Shown here piece after piece: positions 39,108 to 42,652 of a DNA stretch of 42,652 bases. The translations under genes were made by a program, and so were the position numbers. Below the pieces are notes generated by a model, which was not told the DNA's origin, made no database searches, and saw only the letters and a list, made by a program, of their open reading frames with translations. Position 1 is the first letter of the stretch; every line of letters starts with the position of its first letter. The DNA is from Clostridia bacterium. GTDB lineage: Bacteria > Bacillota > Clostridia > Oscillospirales > Acutalibacteraceae. The stretch lies in contig JAFYVN010000003.1 of NCBI GenBank assembly GCA_017549105.1, forward strand, positions 1-42,652. Direction: 5' to 3'.

Positions 39108-40571
39108 TTACCTCCCTTCATAATGTTTTTCTTTGACCTGAACTTTCTCAGGAAAATACCATTCACGGATAAGTGCCTTTTCCGCTTCAAGACTTTCTTC
39201 AAGCCCCGGTCTGTCCTTGATAATGCGTTTTGCAATGTTAATCTTTTCTCTTAATGCAGATATTTCAGACGTAAGAAAATCCCGACGGTCAATAAGGTAT
39301 TCCTTAGCCGTCGGGTCTTTGCATCTTCTTATCTGATTGTAAATTTTGTTACGCTGGGTTTTAAGCTCCTCCATACGGATGTCAGTCCTTGAAATGAATT
39401 TATCAACCTCGGCAAAGTCATAAAGCTTTTCATCAATAGCAAGCTCAATCTGCTTATGCATAAACTCAATCCTCGGTGCAGAGTATTTCATCTTCGGTGA
39501 GAACGGATGAGGATTGCAGTTGTTCTTTTCTGCTATCGCTCCTACAAACAAGAGAGCAATAAACAAAAGCGAAATAACAGGAGCACCGAGTACGGCACCG
39601 CCCACAATCAGCTTTGTAAAATCTGAAACGGTTCTGCTGAAATTTTCAGGGTAACGGTAACTCTGTGCTGATTCTTTGAACTCATAACCTCTGTAATTGA
39701 AAACAAAGATTTGATTTTTAAGATAATTATTCGCACGGGTGTAGTTATAAAAGTTTTCATCAACCTCATAAAGAGGCTGATGATTAATCCTGTCCCAAAG
39801 ACTTTCATAAGAGTATTCGTCACCGAGATTTGAAAGCTTAATGCCGTGCTTGTCGGTACGGTAACCAATCTTTCCGTCATCAAACCAATAACCCTTCTGA
39901 CTCATAATTCTGAAAAACTGTTTTATGCTTCTGCTTCTTGGAATAGCGTAGTCAATATCTTCACGCATATAATCATATTTTGTTTTGATACCTTTCTGCA
40001 TTGCCTTGTAAACATTGTAGGGTATTCGTTTGCCTTTCGGATTTTCAATAACAGACAGTCCGTGCTCAAGACAGATTTCATCACTCGTCTTTCTGAACAG
40101 ACGGTACATCGCTCTGTCTTCATTCATCTTTCTTCCGTCAGTCATTGAAACGGAATTAATGACTATATGACAGTGAACACAGTTAGCATTCAGATGAGTA
40201 GCAACAACCATTTCGTAATCAGCTCCCCACATCTTGTTAGCAACTTCCATTGCAACCTGCTGTGCTTCTTCGGGAGTAACCTCTCCCGGCTTGAAGGAAA
40301 TATATGCGTGGTAAGCAACAATGCCTCCCGTCTTTCCATACATCTCTTTTGTGTCAATCATCTGCTGTGCAGCAATGTCAGGGTCACAGTTAATGCCGTC
40401 AACAAGAAGTCGCTGTTCGCTTTCTAAATTTGTTTTATCCTTATCAGCGGCATAGTGAAGTGATGAAACAAGGTCTGAATATTTTGATAAATCAGTTTTG
40501 CTTTTATTAGCAGCATAAGACACAACCTGATGAATGTTATTTTTTATCGGCCATATTCTTGTAACTGCCAT
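39108..40571 (-). CDS. MOBP-type relaxase with a transmembrane segment
   Basis: A 487-residue relaxase that would nick at oriT and pilot the DNA strand. The N-terminal half has the relaxase fold: a Tyr-containing start (VVSYAANKSK), IVAYHAYISFKPGEVTPEEA, and the metal-binding three-His motif in THLNANCVHCHIVINS. A hydrophobic segment of about 24 residues (about 322-345, LIVGGAVLGAPVISLLFIAL) separates it from a C-terminal coiled coil (about 375-465). A membrane segment is unusual in a relaxase. Its start overlaps the mobC stop as TAATG. Confidence 0.9.
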   Translation of the reverse strand: MAVTRIWPIKNNIHQVVSYAANKSKTDLSKYSDLVSSLHYAADKDKTNLESEQRLLVDGINCDPDIAAQQMIDTKEMYGKTGGIVAYHAYISFKPGEVTPEEAQQVAMEVANKMWGADYEMVVATHLNANCVHCHIVINSVSMTDGRKMNEDRAMYRLFRKTSDEICLEHGLSVIENPKGKRIPYNVYKAMQKGIKTKYDYMREDIDYAIPRSRSIKQFFRIMSQKGYWFDDGKIGYRTDKHGIKLSNLGDEYSYESLWDRINHQPLYEVDENFYNYTRANNYLKNQIFVFNYRGYEFKESAQSYRYPENFSRTVSDFTKLIVGGAVLGAPVISLLFIALLFVGAIAEKNNCNPHPFSPKMKYSAPRIEFMHKQIELAIDEKLYDFAEVDKFISRTDIRMEELKTQRNKIYNQIRRCKDPTAKEYLIDRRDFLTSEISALREKINIAKRIIKDRPGLEESLEAEKALIREWYFPEKVQVKEKHYEGR

Positions 40572-40909
40572 TATTCAAATCTCCCTTTTCCCGGTTTAAA
40601 ATATTTGGCAATATCCGATTCAAGAGAACGAACCACAGATAAAACTTCCTTGCATTCATTACGGTCAATGAAACCGATTGCATTTGCTTTGGCTGTAAGC
40701 TGATTAAGATTAGTGCCGACTCTACGAAGCTCAATAATGAACTGTTTGTAATCAACAGGCGGAGCTTCAACAAGCCTTGTACCTAAAATCATTGCTCTGA
40801 TAATTTTGCTTCGGTCAGTTTTCATAACCTTACAGAATTTATTTAAGACTTCGTTTTCTTCTTCACTGAGATAAACATGAAAATCAATTTCTCTTTTTCG
40901 TTTTGACAT
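40571..40909 (-). CDS. mobC: MobC-type mobilization protein
   Basis: A 112-residue accessory protein with an N-terminal ribbon-helix-helix (REIDFHVYLSEEENEVLNKF) and the C-terminal MobC-like segment (LRRVGTNLNQLTAKANAIG). MobC proteins bind oriT and assist the relaxase. The ATG at 40909 is preceded by AAAGGAG. The frame extends upstream to 41068, but that part is the oriT-like repeat region read as protein and is rejected. Translation couples to the relaxase gene. Confidence 0.9.
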   Translation of the reverse strand: MSKRKREIDFHVYLSEEENEVLNKFCKVMKTDRSKIIRAMILGTRLVEAPPVDYKQFIIELRRVGTNLNQLTAKANAIGFIDRNECKEVLSVVRSLESDIAKYFKPGKGRFE

Positions 40910-40948
40910 AGGAATTCTCCTTTCTTTGATTTTTGTGTTGGGCTGTTG

Positions 40949-41043
40949 GTAAAAACGCTCTGTTTTTACGGATTTGCGGATACAAATCCAATGCTTGCTA
41001 AACTTCGGACCAAAATCCAAAAAGTATAAGCAAGCGTTGGATT
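40949..41043. other. Candidate origin of transfer (oriT)
   Basis: The spacer between the DUF927 gene and mobC has two inverted repeats. GTAAAAAC/GTTTTTAC lies at 40949-40969 with a 5-nt loop. A larger pair, AATCCAATGCTTGCT (40985-40999) and AGCAAGCGTTGGATT (41029-41043), has 15-bp arms with one mismatch, 29 nt apart. Such repeats directly upstream of mobC-relaxase are the usual place for oriT. The nic site is not identified. Confidence 0.6.
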
Positions 41044-41051
41044 GTCCTCGT

Positions 41052-42652
41052 TTAATTACCCGCCGCATAAGAAAAGGCGAGCTGTTCGGACTCGCTTTCT
41101 TCAGTAGATATTATCTTACCGGGACCAAAGGGTAAGTCTTCATCATCGGATACTTCATCCTCATCGGGCGGTAAGCTTTTGTTAAATGCTTCCTTTGATA
41201 TACAGATAACTCTTTTGGGTGTACCGAACACTCTGACATTTCTTGTGCACTCTCCCTTTGAACAGATACTGACTCCTTCATTCTTCAGAGCTTTTATTAA
41301 GGCTTTCTGTGTTAACGGGAAATGCTCACCGACATCGTAACAGGATTTTATGACTGCCGCATAAGCTGCATCAGATTCAAAGTAAAAGTTTTCATCGTCA
41401 TAATAACCGACAAGGTTTCTCGGCATATCAATAGGTCTTATCATACGCTCAACAAGATTTACTTTACCTACATCAATAAGACTGCGAAGCTTTCGGATAA
41501 ATATTTCTGTTGGCTGTTCAGTTTCTGTCAGTGCCTGCTGTGACACTGCGAGTCTCAATAAAATTCTGTCAAGCTCATTTAACATTTCAATTTTTTCTTT
41601 TGCAGTGATGCCTTCATAGTACAAAAGTGTTTCACAGTAAAGCTCAAAGCCGATTCTTAAATTTGCAAGGTCGTCACATAATCTCGGTCTGATATGAAAA
41701 TTCATTTCATCAGCTTTGCCTTTGTAAAACTTTCTGTTAGAAAGAAAACCGCTTTTGAGTTTTTCTAAAAGTTCTTTCACTCCGTTTTCTTTGTCAAGAA
41801 ATTTTGCCTTCAGCATTTCAGTTGCAAGGAAAGTGAAGTGTGATAAGGTTCCTTCCTCAGCTTCCTTCTGATACTTTGTAAGCTCGTTAAGGTTAATGTC
41901 GCCGGGCTTCAGCTCAAGAGACAGAAATCTTGCAACACCGCTTTCACCAACATTAGGAAGATACTCTGCAGTCATTATCACATTACACTGCGGTCTTTTG
42001 GCAGCTCTCTGTCTTCCACTTTTATCAAGAGCACCTCTTGCTTCTCTGTTACAGATACCACGGATAAGTGCCTGAGTTGTTGCATCCTGTGCTGACTGTT
42101 CTCTGCCTGAGCCGGGATGATAGTCGTCAATGATAACTGCACAGTCCTTAAGTGTGAAGCAATAGTTCAATATGCTCTTGGGTGTATCACGGAAATTCAT
42201 CGGTATATTATCTTCATTAAACCTGCCGAAAAGGGAATTGATTAAAAGTGATAGCGTGGTTTTCATAGAGCCTGTTTTTCCGTAAAGCATAATAACCGTT
42301 TTCGTTTCCTTACCCGCCCTTGCCATAAAGGTACCGAGTATGCTTACCAATGTGTAAGCTAACATAGGAAACATAATCTCTTTAGGTGCAACGGAGTACG
42401 GTAAGACTTTCATCAGGTTCATTGTTTCTGTTACATCAGCATCAGTTTTAAATGAATAACCCTTTGTCTTTTCCGTCAGTTCAACCTCTGCGTTGATGTT
42501 ACCGGGCATACAGAATTGCCAGCCCGTTGCAGTTTCCCACCAGCCTGTTGTACCGTAAATAGTTTTTGCTTCTGCGTATTTTGCCGTTGACTGAATCGCC
42601 TGACGAAGATTATCACGGTTGCCGTAGCCTGATTCAATAACACAGTTGATAC
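41052..42652 (-). CDS. DUF927-type ATPase/helicase-like protein of the mobile element (5' end outside window)
   Basis: The frame is open to the right edge (533 codons visible). The first ATG inside the window (42509) is internal, because upstream codons continue the protein (IYGTTGWWETATGWQFC). Seen: Walker A LYGKTGSMKTT, Walker B CAVIIDDYHPG, and NVIMTAEYLPNVGESG. This fits DUF927, a family of SF-type ATPases often linked to primase or replication functions in mobile elements. The C-terminal tail is acidic (PPDEDEVSDDEDLPF). A role in element replication is inferred from family and context. It is the most upstream gene of the visible element operon. Confidence 0.83.
   Translation of the reverse strand, partial: INCVIESGYGNRDNLRQAIQSTAKYAEAKTIYGTTGWWETATGWQFCMPGNINAEVELTEKTKGYSFKTDADVTETMNLMKVLPYSVAPKEIMFPMLAYTLVSILGTFMARAGKETKTVIMLYGKTGSMKTTLSLLINSLFGRFNEDNIPMNFRDTPKSILNYCFTLKDCAVIIDDYHPGSGREQSAQDATTQALIRGICNREARGALDKSGRQRAAKRPQCNVIMTAEYLPNVGESGVARFLSLELKPGDINLNELTKYQKEAEEGTLSHFTFLATEMLKAKFLDKENGVKELLEKLKSGFLSNRKFYKGKADEMNFHIRPRLCDDLANLRIGFELYCETLLYYEGITAKEKIEMLNELDRILLRLAVSQQALTETEQPTEIFIRKLRSLIDVGKVNLVERMIRPIDMPRNLVGYYDDENFYFESDAAYAAVIKSCYDVGEHFPLTQKALIKALKNEGVSICSKGECTRNVRVFGTPKRVICISKEAFNKSLPPDEDEVSDDEDLPFGPGKIISTEESESEQLAFSYAAGN

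Larger units (their letters stand above)
36039..42652 (-). mobile_element. Integrative mobilizable element (left end in window, right end outside)
   Basis: Seven co-oriented minus-strand genes: serine recombinase, 76-residue ORF, ParB-like, 61-residue ORF, relaxase, MobC, DUF927 ATPase. There is also a candidate oriT. Mobilization genes are present but no type IV secretion genes are visible, so a mobilizable rather than self-conjugative element is inferred; the part beyond the edge could change this. The left boundary must lie between about 36015 and the recombinase gene, but att repeats cannot be identified without the other end. Confidence 0.75.

Noticed and set aside
40910-41068. N-terminal extension of MobC by 53 residues
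   Set aside because: This stretch is the inverted-repeat region upstream. A strong ribosome binding site precedes the ATG at 40909 instead.

Overview
The window comes from a low-to-mid GC, anaerobic, probably spore-forming Clostridia genome, most likely a gut Oscillospirales/Ruminococcaceae-type organism. This is an inference. It rests on strong AGGAGG-type ribosome binding sites, consensus TTGACA-17-TATAAT promoters, a YpeB-type germination protein, an Asn/Gln-rich mini-protein resembling gamma-type spore proteins, an electron-bifurcating NuoEF/GltD-type operon in place of a respiratory chain, acetate kinase, and a clostridial mobilizable element. Species cannot be named from the sequence alone.

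Layout. 1-6356: rpoC (3' end beyond the left edge) and rpoB on the minus strand, with a promoter and a palindromic leader. 6628-9213: tmcAL and acetate kinase, divergently oriented. 9220-13581: a three-gene operon best explained as a Stn-type (Sporomusa-type Nfn) NAD/NADP/ferredoxin transhydrogenase. 13595-17140: a 68-residue orphan, hflX, and a large unrecognised membrane protein. 17163-19409: glyA, interrupted by one in-frame TAA, then an N-acetylneuraminate lyase. 19389-25021: ypeB, then the glycolytic genes gpmI, tpiA and pgk in one minus-strand operon. A REP-associated tyrosine transposase (RAYT) sits between tpiA and pgk.

25160-27043: a tRNA-Arg(CCU) locus holding one intact tRNA, several 5' tRNA fragments and one 3' fragment. 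These bracket a 1.4-kb segment with an XRE regulator, its tandem operator and a membrane protein, but no integrase. I read this as the remnant of an integrative element, or a cis-mobilizable element. 27049-36014: ordinary chromosome with purC, the N/Q-rich mini-protein, an EFR1 ferredoxin-flavodoxin, a GPH sugar symporter, a UPF0126/TRIC protein, tadA, glgP, a CPBP protease and an EamA transporter. 36039 to the right edge: an integrative mobilizable element, all on the minus strand, with a large serine recombinase, a small ORF, a ParB-like protein, a small ORF, a MOBP-type relaxase, MobC, a candidate oriT, and a DUF927-type ATPase cut by the window edge.

The most distinctive signal is a REP/RAYT system. 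Three near-identical 26-bp REPs (GTAG followed by a GGGACGGC/GCCGTCCC hairpin) lie in the window. One is embedded in frame inside the RAYT coding sequence as nine codons. A second abuts the RAYT ribosome binding site in a way that allows an alternative hairpin. A related REP pair with the same architecture but a different stem lies two genes away. The second main signal is the tRNA-Arg(CCU) recombination hot spot with its integrase-less island.
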